Assembly (NCBI GenBank): GCA_023053575.1
Contig: JAKZAP010000011.1
Coordinates: forward strand, 4,464,001 to 4,528,000
DNA length: 64,000 nt
From: Branchinecta lynchi
Taxonomy: Eukaryota > Arthropoda > Branchiopoda > Anostraca > Branchinectidae
Direction of reading: 5' to 3'
Of the stretch, positions 33,712-45,470 are shown one piece after another. A model generated the notes under the pieces. The model did no database searches and had not been told where the DNA came from. It worked only from the letters and a program-made list of their open reading frames with translations. Each line of letters begins with the position of its first letter. Position 1 is the stretch's first letter. The position numbers and the translations under genes are program-made.

Positions 33712-33895
33712 ATTTCCAAATTCTCCAAGGCTGATACCAAGTTTTTCGCATTGTACCGTGAATTCAAGTTCAGCTGAAAACTACAACATTGCTGTAGCAG
33801 CTGCAGCTGTCCAATATATGAAACTGCTTCCGAAAGACCTTGCAAGTACGGCACGGCTTTACCGACAAGATTTCCATAATGCCGAGACGGCTGGT
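33712..33895 (-). CDS. WASHC5: Strumpellin exon 7
   Basis: The acceptor TTCACTTCCAG and donor GGAAAT^GTGAGT enter in phase 1 and leave in phase 2. It encodes YGNLVGKAVPYLQGLSEAV, then GQLQLLQQCCSF and KNLVSALENLE. This aligns with the human GQMQILRQQI and HLAAALENLN region. No minus-strand ORF of usual length marks this exon; it was found by phase and homology. Confidence 0.9.
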
Positions 33896-34072
33896 CTGGA
33901 AGTGAAAAATTGCGTAAGCATTTTTCCTTATAACTTCTAGCAACTACACTGTCGGAAGTTTGATAATATATTAAAGGTTAACTTCAGACATCGAGGTTGA
34001 TATCGGAAAATAACACCGAGACGGCCACTGAAAAGAACGTATCCGAGCGGAAGGCGAGGTAGGCTATGAAAA

Positions 34073-34620
34073 ATGTATGTATGTATGTATTTATTTATAA
34101 CCCATCTACAACAGCTACAAAAGCATGAAACGGAGTACAGAACAAAGAAAAGAAAAAAGAAGGAACTAATAAACTCATACCCAAATACAAAAACAACAAT
34201 AAATTCGATAAATACTAAAATAGAATGCCGCTCCAGGGGTGGTGAGACGGCTTGTCTGCAGTCATCCGCTTGAAGTGTTCGGCCATTTCAGTTACCGGTT
34301 CCCGCAGACCGTATTTTCGCACTAGAGGTCTATTTCTTGACCAGGACGGGATTCCAAGGAGATATTTCCCATATTTAAAATAAATTTTTCGGAGGTCAGC
34401 TTTATCACTGTCACTTAATATGTCCCAGAAGGGAACGATATACAGAAAATGGCCCATGACTGAGCTGTTGAATATTCGAGTAAGTAGTTTCCTACCCAAA
34501 TTTAGCTGGGATACAACTACTGAAACGTAAGAATTTCGCACTTTATTCTCAATGTGCTGTACCAGAAGCTTCCGCGTAGCAGCAATATCTGTAATTATTA
34601 TTCAATATTAGTCAAAGGCC
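34073..34620 (-). mobile_element. LINE fragment, minus strand
   Basis: The frame at 34215-34600 includes RKIYFKYGKYLLGIPSWSRN, the CR1-like C-terminal segment seen at 44292 and 32494, then a TAAATAAATACATACATACA tail at 34073-34092. Confidence 0.8.
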
Positions 34621-35231
34621 GACATCAACCAAGATGGAGGTGTGTTAACTGTTAGAACTTCTTCGAACATAAAACATCTCTGGAGGCTGATATGACTTCT
34701 ATCATCCTCTCCGGAGGCTGATATGACTTATATCCTCCTCTCATATCTACCGCTAACTTTCTGTGTGAAGATTATCGTAATATAACTGACCGTGGGTCAT
34801 AGGAGGTTATGCATCTCGAAAAAAGTTATAATACAAGATGCTTGTGTAAACGTTTTCAAACTTCGGTATCTTTCCGTGAGAAATGACATATAAATCGCTT
34901 GAAAGTCTCATATTTGACATGCTCCATCTAACGTGCAAATATAGACCACAACCTGCAAATGCTCTGTCGACGCGACAGTCAACTCTGTCTGAACTGTCTG
35001 TGTGTTTTATCGAATGCGTTAAGTCATTGACGTAGACTTCTTAGTCGTACCTCGACTCAACACCAATTTACTGTACAGGTCCACTAGTAAACCCTACATC
35101 TTACCCTTACCTCAGTTTCAACTTTTTGTTGGGTTAGTCGTTTTCCACAAAGGTCCAATCTTCAAAGATTATATCCATGATCGATTTGGCCACGTTAAGC
35201 CCCGACGCAACTCATTCAGTCAGTAACTTAC

Positions 35232-35721
35232 CTATCGTTTCCCCATCTGAGAGATCTTTCCTTATCACCCCTTCCACCTCCTTCCAGCCTCGATCCGACG
35301 ACAGCACATCTAACCGTCTCTTCACTTGAGTGAAGTTGTCATCAATCATCACCCCAAGCAGCCTCTCAATCCCACTCAGCCCCACCGTAGACACAGACCC
35401 CTGAATCATTTCAAATAACCTCATTTCTAGTACTTTTCCGTGACTTCTCTGATCAAACCATGTCATTTCGCTGTTTAAAAAGAGGGTTGATTTGGGGTCG
35501 GTGATTCGGATAATTTCTCGAACGAGTCGACCCACGGCTGTAAGGGAATGGGCGTCCGTTGGGGGCAGTTTGGGTACGGGAACGGCTCGAGATTGGTATT
35601 TGCTCTGCCAGTCTTGAATCTGAACTTTCCGGAAGCTGTTTGTTTCTTGTTCGAAAAGGTAACAGATTACACGAGTGAGCTCTTCGTTGATGATCTTCAG
35701 GCCATGGAAACCAACGTAATC
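35232..35721 (-). CDS. WASHC5: Strumpellin exon 6
   Basis: The acceptor TTGTTTTAG^GAT is phase 0 and the donor ACGATAG^GTAAGT leaves phase 1. It encodes DYVGFHGLKIINEEL, QIQDWQSKYQS and then GRLVREIIRITDPKSTLF. The human counterparts are DYVNIYGLKI, KIQDWQSMYQS and GRLCREILRITDPKMT. One continuous 163-codon exon. Confidence 0.97.
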
Positions 35722-35879
35722 CTAAAACAAATTGTGTTCAGGAAGGGAGCTTGCTGCAGATGGCCTTATGTGTGGCGTGCCAAGTAAATTGCCAAGAACT
35801 CGGTGAACTAAGAACTGAGTTACTACATAGATCAACTGGTTGTACATATTATACATAACAACTGGTTATACGTATACAG

Positions 35880-36400
35880 ATACAGCCTACAGTATCTGAA
35901 GCTTTTAAAAAGAGCAAATCTGGATACTCTAAGATTGTGTCAAACCGGTCTAAGTATAACCGAAAGGCTTCTTTGTATTCAATTTTTTTGCGATCAGTCT
36001 GTACTTTATCTTTCTGGCACTTTTATTCTATTTAAAAAGAGTGACATACGTAAACTACGTACTTGTTACTACAAATACTGTAAATACCTGCTTCATTTGC
36101 CTATATCGTATCGAAATCGGAGAATAACAAAGCTCCCGATATAGCGGCAAAACTCCAGGAGGTTCATAATAATTTACCTGGACAAGCATATAAACGGCTT
36201 CCTCCATATTACGGGCTCATTTGTTCTGTTGATCTGTGCGTTTACTTTTTCTAGTGTTTCTTCTGTTGTTTATTTAGAAAGATAGGTATCGCTTTTATTC
36301 TTTTCGAACTATCGTGGTGAAATCCAAATTTGTAAAATCGTCATAAATACATGTAGATACTCATATATCAATATGTCAACGTCATATATAAAAGTAAACA
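35880..36400 (+). mobile_element. LINE fragment, plus strand
   Basis: The frame at 35935-36144 reads RKLRTCYYKYCKYLLHLPIS, parallel to the other CR1-like C-terminal fragments, with a frameshift after it. It lies tail-to-tail with the minus LINE that begins its 3' end at 36401. Confidence 0.65.
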
Positions 36401-38230
36401 CTAAATAAGATTAAAAATTTTAACGAAAGACGGTACAAACGTCTTTTCATACCGTACATGGTCACATTTTACGTGTTGGAGTTTTGGGATCACCACTGAG
36501 GCCGCTCTTGCAGGTCGTTCGCGAGCAGTATTGAATGGTGGCGGAAGTATATACTTATGGATAAGGTGCTCAAGCATTTTCTTACCGGAAGCCATGCACA
36601 GTTTGAACCTACGGGACTCAAGGGACTCGAGTTTAAATTCCTAAAGGAGCTCATTGTAAGGAATTTTGGGGGATCGCGACATAATTAGAAGGGCACGTTT
36701 CTGTATTTTTTCGATCCGACAAGCCTGGTCTTCAGTAAGGCCAAAGTGCCAAGCTTCCACCAAGTATTCTAGCCCTGAACGTATAAAAGAAACATAAAAA
36801 CAGAGCAAATCTTATTCAGGGAACCTATTTTTAGCAAGTAATTTCAGCATATGAAGGCCGGCGTGTCCGCGCTTTACCATTTCCTTCGTTTGGAGTTCCC
36901 ATTTTAAATCATTTGATATAATTAGACCGAGGAGTTTTATTTGGTTTACACGCAAAGTATCTGGAATAGGAGGTTCAAAAATTGGCCATTCTTTCAGGAA
37001 AGAAATTGTAAGAGTGGCAGACTTCTTTTCATTCATAGCCATGTCTGAATTTAAAGCTTCGGCCTGTATCTCCGAAATTATATTGGCCGCTTCACTACTT
37101 TGTCCTTTTCCACATATTTCAATAAGAGAAAGATCGTCAACGTATTTCTATCTTTCTGGTCTATCAGAAGCTGTATTCAATCAATCAATCAATCAATTTA
37201 TTTAATTCGTGATATTACACATCACATAATAAAATTACACTAAGACAGGAAATTTCTTTACTAAATATATACAATCATTTTAACCATTCGGTGGCTCGGG
37301 GCAATAACACAGTCGGCGGAAATGATTGTTAATCATTACAAGAAAAAGTAGCGGACCTAAAATTGTTCCCTGTCGCACACCGCAGAAAATCGCCTGCTGG
37401 TCCGACAAATTATTATTATATTTTAGAATTTGGGACCTATCACTCAAAAATCCTACAATAATTTTTACAATATTGGGGTTAACTTTAAATTCATTCAAAA
37501 GTTTATCAATTAGAATATTATGGTTTATAAGGTCAAAACCTTTTTTAAAATCAATCGCGATTAAATTGATCCATTAGGAGGGTTCATCGATGTTTTTAAA
37601 AATAAAATCTAAAAGATTTACCATATAATGGCTGGTTGATGTTTTAGGTCGATTTCCAAACTGTTTTGGATCCAGAAGCAGAAAAATCTATTTTTTTAAC
37701 CATTCAGCAACAAAACTTTCATACACTTTACTGAAGATTGGGGTTAGGGAAATGGGGCGCACTCCGTCAAAATCAATGTTTGCATCTTTTTTGGGTATTG
37801 GTGTTACATAGCCAAATTTCCAAGTAGCTGGGTACTCTGAAGTTGAAGAAATAGTATTGAAAATATTTGTAAGGGGTTTAACAAGCTTATCTGGGAATGC
37901 TTCGATTAAATCAACAGGGATGTCTACTGGTGTCACACTACTACGTTTTAATCGTTTTAATTTGACTAGTACCTCACTTTCTGTAATTTTTGGTAATTCC
38001 TTATTATTGTCATTATCAGGAACCGGATCGACAGTATTTAATTTTGGTAGGGATTGTACAATTTTTGCAAGGTGGATCTTTTGGAAATCACTTTTATCGG
38101 AGTCAAAATTTAAGGGTGATTCAGCTTTACCACAAATCTTTTTCACTTGGTTTCGTCGCAAAAAGGTTAGTTACTGCTTTTGAAAAATGGGCAGCAGCTG
38201 CTTATCTTGTCGTCTTTCGAATGTTGTTGC
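36401..38230 (-). pseudogene. Decayed LINE reverse transcriptase, different family
   Basis: Read on the minus strand the pieces fall in order: PVDIPVDLIEAFPDKLVKP, YVTPIPKK, AIDFKKGFDLINHNIL (motif A), GVRQGTILGPLLF (motif B), KYVDDLSLIE (catalytic motif C) and IKLLGLIISNDLKWE. The C-terminal part has SGLEYLVEAWHFGLT and RYEKTFVPSFVKIF. At least five in-frame stops and a nested insertion (37175-37320) split it. It is dead but nearly full length for the RT. Its protein differs clearly from the intact LINE at 62038. Confidence 0.9.
37175..37320 (-). mobile_element. Short LINE 3' tail nested in the decayed RT
   Basis: A roughly 145-bp piece ending in a TTGA microsatellite (ATCA repeats at 37178-37200 on the + strand) lies between motif B and the YVDD motif. 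The RT frame resumes cleanly on either side. Confidence 0.7.
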
Positions 38231-38698
38231 GTAGCTTATTTGCCTCGTCTCTTTTTCCCTGACGAAAAAGGCTCATTTTGCGGTGTCTAAGCTCTTTTAT
38301 TTTTTTGTGATAAACGGCCTGTCGGTACTGCAACGTTTGACTGTTCTTTCCGGAAACGCGGTTTCGTACTCCGTTCTAAGCTTTTCTTGAATTATTTTTG
38401 CTTTCTCTGTTGTACTATTGTTTATTACTTATTTGTTTCTTCCTCTTCTTTGCTCCATTATCTTCACATTGTTTTTGTGCAGTGGGTTACAAATAAACTA
38501 TTATTAGGCTGCTCGGCTACTCAGCAGTTGCCTGTGTAGTAGGTCTTGCAGAAAAGGTATGTTTCTTTGAACAGTTACTTTAATGTGAACAGTACAGTTT
38601 TGGGCCAAATGTTCGAATGAAGATCCAAAACACCTCTTCAGTGTTTTCAGAGGCCCTTAACTACCTGGCCAAAGTCAACAAACGTTCGAATAAGCATA

Positions 38699-38866
38699 CA
38701 CTGTAAGAAGTTTCTCCAAGTAACCATTAAAGTTAACTGCAATATTTGCTACTGGGACTAATCTTATCTCAACTGGGATAAGATGAATCAGAATTAAAGA
38801 TAATCTTATCTGAGTAGAGACAAGAATAATCCCAGTAGCAAATACTGTAAGATTTTTTTTACATTG
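38699..38866. mobile_element. Palindromic MITE with CACTG ends, copy 1
   Basis: It starts CACTGTAAGAAG and ends ACATTG. The body is a near palindrome of 'ctaatcttatctcaactggg' and its inverse. Relatives: 50852-51009 (complete), 42621-42677 (left part) and about 45361-45470 (right part). Flanking TA may be a 2-bp target duplication. Confidence 0.8.
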
Positions 38867-39446
38867 TACCTCTACTGAATGATAATGTTGAGAGGTTCTT
38901 TAAATTATCATTTAAACACCAGAAATAAAAAAATATGCAGAAACTGTGAGTATAGTATATGGAGGGGGTTAGTGTGTCTGTACTGTTTTTGTGGTATGGC
39001 TTTAATCTGCAAATAATAGTTCATTCTGTGCCATTTCTTTTGATGAAGTGGAGTTGGAAAGGAAAACAAAACAGAACAATAAAATTTCCAGGCAACCATA
39101 TTTTTGTAAATAATTTGTATTCTTATTCGAGCCGAGAGACGCCATGAGACGCGATTTTTTCCAGACCGGAAAGGAAAAGCAAGCGAAGTAAATAATCATC
39201 TGCAGTATATAATCGGTCGGTGCACCGACGGAGGACCGGACGAACTAACCACACGATATGCAATTTCTCTACAGCATGACATGGCATCAATTTGCAAAAG
39301 AAGTGAAAGACGGCAGCGCAAAAAGAAACCGTGAAAGTACGAATGACTGAACGTGCCTTGATGATCAAGTCGGCTCGTAGCTTCAACGCATTCTTTCCCG
39401 CTTTCTAACGAGAAGCATTGCAAATGCACGTTTTTTCTTTTGTTTG
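38867..39446. other. Non-coding, no gene seen
   Basis: Overlapping short open frames on both strands have no family signature. No inverted ends were recognised. Confidence 0.45.
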
Positions 39447-40550
39447 TATGGCACTTGGCTTCCGGTCAAGTGCCATCCATATACCGATCGCTTTTCCGTC
39501 GGTCTGCCGGTCGGTCGGTCAGTCCGGTGTTTGCGAGTTAGGGTACTTCCAGATGTGCTACGACAATGAAACTTGGCAGGCATATTAGGGATCCGACCAA
39601 ACTAACTTGGAAATAGTCACTTGCTCGATCCGACCTTCGCGGGGGGAGGTATGGCAGCCGGAATCCGGAATTTAGTGACATGCATAACTTTCGAACGGGT
39701 GATCGGATCTTAATGAAGCTTGATATTTGGAAAGATGTCATTTCTCAGATGTCCCACTTGAAGCCCGAACCAAATCCAATGAATGTGGGGGGGGGGGGGG
39801 GGGGGGGGGGAGTCGGGGGGGGGGGGGGCCGGAAATCATGTGACACGCTTAGAGTGGAGCGATCGGGATGGAACTTGGTGGGAAGAACAAGCACAAGCCC
39901 TATGTACATCAGTGACAGAACCGGGCCGGATTCGGGCACTGTGGCAAGTTAGAGGGGGAGCTGGAATTCCGGTGATCGCAAGTTAAGGTACTTCATGACG
40001 TGCTAGGACGATGAAACTTGACTTGAACATTAGAGACTTGGCATGATTGGCTTAGAAATATTCAGTTCTCTGATCCGACCATCGCAGAGGAGAGAGGGAG
40101 AATCCTGGATCAAGGTGTGTATAACTTCTGAACGGGTGATCGGATCTTAAATAAACCTGATATTTGGAAATACCTCATGTCTCAAATATCTTATTTAAGG
40201 TCCGTATATATTCCGATGGATGTTAGGGGGTGGGGGGTGGAAGCAAGAACCGTAAATCTCGTGACACGCTTAGAGTGAAGCGATTGGGATGAATTGGGGA
40301 GATGGGAAGATCGGAAGAACAAAAACAAATCCAAGATACATCAGTGAAAAAACCGGACCGGGTTCGGGCACTGTTGGGGGAGTTTGAAGGGGGTCCGGAA
40401 TTCCGGTGATCGCAAATCGAGGTACATCTAGGAAACGTGTTTAACCGAGCCATCACACTGACAAGGCGACTCGTAGTTCATATCCCAGAACGAGAACTTG
40501 AATACATGCTAACAAGCTTGCAAGTTCCATATGAGCTTATAGCTCTTGTT
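39447..40550 (-). repeat. Family B element, copy 3, minus strand
   Basis: It starts with the hairpin TATGGCACTTGGC...CAAGTGCC and a CGGTCGGTCGG track. It contains inverted array units ('gatcggatcttaatgaagct') and ends at GAGCTTATAGCTCTTGT, the inverse of the plus-strand start. It holds a very long G-run (39786-39830). Confidence 0.85.
39786..39830. repeat. Long poly-G tract
   Basis: Nearly 45 bases of almost uninterrupted G, broken once by AGTC. It could form a G-quadruplex. Such runs are also prone to assembly length error. Confidence 0.85.
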
Positions 40551-40895
40551 AACCCGTGAGCCATGTTTAAATTTCTTTCTTATTTTCTTCCTTTTGGGGC
40601 CCTACTACGACGGGGCCGCTACTAAGTACTAGCTCTAAAGCCGCTACTAAGTACTAACTCTAAAGCCGCTTTCACAAAGACGCGTTGAGGCTTTAACACT
40701 AAGCTACGCAACCTCAGCGTCGCGCTTGCAGTGACGCAACGCAGAGCTTACGCAGACAAATGAAAGGCAACGCAAGAATAGAACCAAGTGCTATTCCTGC
40801 CTTGCGTCGACGCATACGCATGAGATTTTTCAGTGAAAAATGGAAGTTTTTGAAGAAAAACTGGAGAAAACCTACTAACGATTAAGAACAAGACG

Positions 40896-41848
40896 AAAGG
40901 TGTCGATGGGATCCCAAAAATCTAATATTTGATTCAAACAATCGGGTCTTGTCTTCGCCAGATCCAGTCTTGGACAGGCTAATCATCAGAGAAAACCAAG
41001 TTCAGATATACCTCTATAGGCCATGTCTATTTTGACGATACTGACCGAGACTTCCTGCCGATTTCCGACCGAACTACTAATCCAGCAAAAAAAAAAATCA
41101 GAAACAAAACATGCGTATCTCCTTATCCCTATAAAGAACATTTAATCAGCTTTGAATAAAAGTGTGACTTAAAAAAAATCCGGTTACAACCGGATTCCGG
41201 AATAATTATATGTCCAGGTAAAAAACCATTGTCATATACCGACTCAGCCTCTCTAGTTGTCTAGTTGTCCCGCGAGAAAATGATTTTGACCATCGTGTTC
41301 GGCATGTCTTTTTACCCATAAATCAAACATTTAATCAACTTCAAATTAAACTTTTACTTTTAACCAACTTTCCAGTTTTCGCCGGATTTCGGACTAACTA
41401 CATGTTCGGCGAGAAAGTTGTTTTCACCATCGTGTTCAGCATGTCTTCTTACCCCTAAATCGACCACTTAATCAACTTCAAATAAAACTTTTACTTTTAA
41501 CCAATTTTCCGGTTTTTGCCGGATTCCGGACGAACTACTTGTCCGGCGCGAAAATCGTTTTTACTATCGTGCTCAGCATGCCTTCTTACCCCATAATCGA
41601 CTATCACATTAGCTGTTTAAAAATATTTTGTTTGTCCCTTAATTTGAACCCCCACCCCTAAATATGGAGCTACATAGCCCATCTACGAACTTGACCTTAC
41701 CCTTGACCCAATGAATCCTCACACCAAGTTTCATCAAAATATCTCATTGCCTTCGAGAGTTATCGTGCTTACAGACGGACAGACAGACAGACGGACATTT
41801 TTGCGATGTCATAGGTATCCCTCCACTTACGTTTTCGGATCCCAAAAA
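40896..41848 (+). repeat. Family A element, copy 4
   Basis: GAAAGGTGTCGATGGGATCC opens it and ACGTTTTCGGATCCCAAAA closes it. It has about four array units with 'ttttgccggattccggacga', then the GACAGACAGACGGAC track. Confidence 0.88.
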
Positions 41849-41924
41849 CTTGGTAATGATGAAAGAAACGAGAATTCAGCAAAAGAAACCGAAACGGAAT
41901 TACACATCCAGCGTGAAAGCTTGT

Positions 41925-42270
41925 CACGCGGGTGTGAATGCGTCCAATGCGGGGAATGCGTCCAAAATGGATTTTGTTCGAAAAAAAAAAATATCCAGTT
42001 AAATATCCAAAAAATATCCAGTCTGGATCAACTTTATTTTTGGTTTTGTTTATTCTTGTTTTTCATTAATTTTATATTGCACCAACACCAGGAAAAAATT
42101 GATTCCCCTCTCAATCTGAAAGTGAGTCCTTTTTTATGATGGTGATGATAATCAGAGCATTCTTCGTCCATGGCGACTCGCGAGAACACGGGGAGTGAGT
42201 CCCCGGGAAAAACAAAACCGCAGGGACTCCTCAAATGGAGTCCTCCGGGAACGGCGAGAATACGCCTTAA
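41925..42270 (-). mobile_element. MITE family K, copy 1 (partial)
   Basis: It is the inverse of the element at 46584-46999; shared words include 'aattttatattgcaccaaca' and the end 'ggcgagaatacgcctta'. The left end is missing. The surviving end is 32 bp from a strumpellin donor (42302). Confidence 0.75.
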
Positions 42271-42301
42271 AACAGTTGGTTATTCCGGGTGCACTTCATA
42301 C

Positions 42302-42562
42302 CTGAATGTATTCAAACGAGCGACGAAATCCATTCATGGCATCGAGAATATCGTGAATCTTTTCGTAGATTTCTTTCGTTTTGCTCTTCGCATTAAAGTT
42401 AAGCGTTCGATGCAACACTGTGGATATTTGGCGGACGAGTTCTCTCCTTATACCGTCTTCCAGCAGCTGACGTGGGTCCAAACTTATGACGCCGATCAAG
42501 GTCGACTTCATAGCCAAAACGCCGGCAGATAGCTGAGAGACCCGATGAGTCAGCTGGGCAAC
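42302..42562 (-). CDS. WASHC5: Strumpellin exon 5
   Basis: The acceptor CTGTTTTAG^GTT and donor ATTCAG^GTATGA are both phase 0. It encodes VAQLTHRVSQLSAGVLAMKS, then DPRQLLEDGIRRELV and GFRRSFEYIQ. The human protein has DPKQLLEDGIRKELV and GFHRSFEYIQ, among the most conserved stretches of the family. Confidence 0.97.
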
Positions 42563-42620
42563 CTAAAACAGAGGCTTAATAGCAAATACAGTGGAGTCAT
42601 GTTACTTCGGACGTCACCTA

Positions 42621-43052
42621 CACTGTAAAAAAGTTTATCCAAGTAAGGATTAAAGTTGACTGCAATTTTTGCTACTGCACTGTCAGAAGTTTCATAACAG
42701 ATAGCGCATAACACTTTCAAGAATAACACCTTTTCACTTAGAAATAAAGTGTCACGACCAATTAAGTTTACACTATTTCGTGCCTAGATCTCCAACAACA
42801 CCTTCAATTGGAAAAAATACTAACGGGAACAAAATAGATAATATCCCTAAGTGTTATCTGTTGAAACCGCGCATCCTTCTGTTGTCGTTACGTAGCTTCT
42901 GACAGTGTAGTATTTTTACCTATTGAAGGTGTTGTTGTAGATCTAGGCACGAAATAGTATAAACTTAATTGGTCATAACACTTTATTTCTAAGTGACAAG
43001 GTGTTATTCTTGAAATTGTTATGCGCAATCTGTTATGAAACTTCTGACCGTG
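42621..43052. mobile_element. CACTG-end MITE fragment followed by a long foldback element
   Basis: 42621-42677 is the left part of the palindromic MITE. It is interrupted by a foldback element that starts CACTGTCAGAAGTTTCATAA at 42678 and ends CTTCTGACCGTG at 43052, with arms over 130 bp. A second CTTCTGACAGTG at about 42897-42909 shows either an internal end or two elements joined. No ORF. Confidence 0.78.
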
Positions 43053-43346
43053 TGGTATTAAAGGCACAGAAAACTTGACTACGCTACTTTCGGCCATCAA
43101 ACCGACCTAGGGGGCTTAGATAAAGATACAGGGACTTATTGTCGACAGGACCCCCCTTCTTTGTTATCTCGAGCCCCTCCTTAGTGTTCCCAAAGCTAGC
43201 TGGCAGGCCCCTGCCCCTTATGCACTGTAATTATGCACTTATGCACTGTAAAAGTTCGTCTTTGGTCGTGTTTCTGGCCATATTATCGGGATTGTAGTCA
43301 AAAGGTCGTGCGTTCGATTCCTACTCCTGGCACAAAATCCTTTTGC

Positions 43347-45234
43347 TTTTTGGGATCCCAAAACGTAAGTGGAGGGATACCTATGACCCGCAAAAGTTGT
43401 CCATCTGTCCGTACGTCTGTAAGCACGATAACTCTCGAAGGGAATGAGATATTTTGATGAAACTTGGTGTGAGGATTCGTTGGGTCGTCGGACCAGTCAA
43501 GTTCATAGATGGGCTTTGTAGCCCTACATTTCGGGGTGGGGGAGGGGGTTTAAATTAAGAGGCAAACAAAATATTTTGAAACAGCTAATGTGAGTCGATT
43601 ATGGGGTAGGAAGACATGCTGAACACGGTGGTGAAAACCATTTTGTCCTCGGACAAGTAGTTCGCCCGGAATCCGGCCAAAACCGGAAAGTTTGTTGACA
43701 GTAAGAGTTTTATTTGAAGTTGATTAGACGTTCGATTTAGGGGTAGGAAGACATGCTGAAGACGATGGTGAAAACTATTTTCTCGGCGGACAAGTATTTC
43801 GACCGGAATCTGGCCCAAACCGAAAAGTTTGTCAAAATTAAAAGTTTTATTTGGAGTTGATTAGATGTTCGATTTAGGGCAAGAAGACATGCTGAACACT
43901 CATGTGAAAACAATTTTCTACCCGGACATGTAGTTCGCCCGGAATCCGGCCAAAACCGTAAAACTGTTGGAAGTTAAAGTTTTATTTTTAGTTGATTAGA
44001 TAAGCGATTTAGGGGTAAGAAGAGATGCTGAGTCACTGTATGACAATCATATTTTACCCGGATATATAGTTCAACCGGAATCCGGCTGGAGTCGGAAAAT
44101 TTGTTATAAGCTAAATTTTTATTTGAAGTTGATTAGATGTTCATTACTGGGGAAAGAAGATACCCTGATTTCGTCTTTAAGCTATCTTTTTTCGCCGGAC
44201 AAGTAGTTCCGAGAAATTGGCAGAAGTGGCCGGAAGTTTTCGTCCAAATAGATATGACTTATCGGGGTAAACACACATGCTGAATCCATATTCTACTGAG
44301 TAAATCCAAAGCTGCGTTGGTTGAGAATTTTAACCGTCTTGCCATTTCTTTGTCAGCAAAGGGCCTTTCCGTTAGTGCTGATAAATGCCAGTTTTTTGTT
44401 GTTAATAGTACCGTAGATGGAAGTGATTGTCTTGATTGTGGTAATGGGATTAGGTTCTCAGCATGTGATATAGTGACATATTTAGGGATCCCATATGCAT
44501 CGTCTGCCAAGGTTTCTCAAACTATAATTGTTAATCATATCCAAGACAGAATTCGTAAGGCATTTGGCCTCCTAATTCGTTTTCGTGGGCGATACAGAAA
44601 GGATATTCTTGGGTCCTTATTTACTGCCGTGGCTTTACCTCACGTACTTTTTGCTGCAACAATTACAGAAAATTTTCGAATTAGCGACATTTCTGCAATA
44701 AAAATATCATATTTTAAATTTTGTAAATTTCTACTTGGGTTCCCAATTTCTTTTAGTAATTCGCAGTTAGTTTCAGATTTTAAAATAAAGGACCCGGTTT
44801 TAATCTTGAAGAAAAAGATGACAAATTTTTACAAAAAAGCAGCGGAAGCCCTCCTAACCCACAACCTGTACCCATTTTTTAAGAAGTGATTAGTGCGATA
44901 CGTAAGTAATTATAAATTAGTTGTTGAAGTGTATTTTGTATATTATTTCACAGTATTTTATTGAAAGGAGTTTAGTTGATTTAGGAATGATTTTGTTTTA
45001 CAATTTATAAGTTGTACTCCTCAATATTGAGGGAAATAAATGAATAAATAAATAAATAAATAAATAAATATCTGAACTTGGTTTTCTCAGGTGATTAGCT
45101 ATTTGGCCTTAATCTGTTTCTGAATTTTAATTGTAAAAATGTTCAAGGAGTCTGGCGATGACTGGATCTGGCTAAGACAAGACCCAGTTGTCTAGATCAG
45201 ATATTGAATTTTTGGGATCCCATCGAAACCTTTG
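43347..45234 (-). repeat. Family A element, copy 5, interrupted by a LINE
   Basis: It runs from TTTTGGGATCCCAAAACG to GGGATCCCATCGAAACC on the minus orientation. Array units with 'gttcgcccggaatccggcc' precede the insertion. The LINE at 44292-45066 splits the unit 'gctgaatccatatctgaac'. Confidence 0.88.
44292..45066 (+). mobile_element. 5'-truncated LINE with RT C-terminus
   Basis: An open frame to TGA at 44889 encodes SVSADKCQFFVV, IVTYLGIPY and DRIRKAFGLLIRF, which is the RT thumb and C-terminal region of a CR1/jockey-type element, ending NLYPFFKK. It is followed by about 140 bp and a pure AAAT tail (about 45036-45066). Insertion in family A copy 5 with a short ATA(T) overlap at the junctions. 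Confidence 0.88.
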
Positions 45235-45360
45235 GTCGAATTCTCGGAAACCGCAATGGTCGTAACGAGAATTTTTCTTACTCTCAATATCGACTCAGGG
45301 TACATTCTTGATGTGTCAGATAGCTCCCCGAGTCAAGTTTGAGTCAAGTTTTCTGTTCCT

Positions 45361-45470
45361 TTAACCTTATCTCTACTCAGATAAGATTCATCCGAATTAG
45401 AGATAAGATTATCTTTTTAGAGACAAGATTAATCCCAGTAGCAAATACTGCAAGATTTTTTTTTACAGTG
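45361..45470. mobile_element. Palindromic CACTG-end MITE, right part
   Basis: 'ataagattcatccgaattag', 'cccagtagcaaatactg' and the end TTTTTACAGTG match the complete copies. The left terminus is not recognisable. Confidence 0.7.

Noticed and set aside
40600..40890. Short directly repeated 'ccgctactaagtactaactc' and 'acgcaacg' words
   Set aside because: Too short and irregular to define an element; no inverted ends or coding content.
43260..43335. Possible tRNA gene ('gtgcgttcgattcctactcc')
   Set aside because: Only a B-box-like T-arm is visible; no cloverleaf or acceptor pairing could be drawn. Perhaps a SINE remnant.
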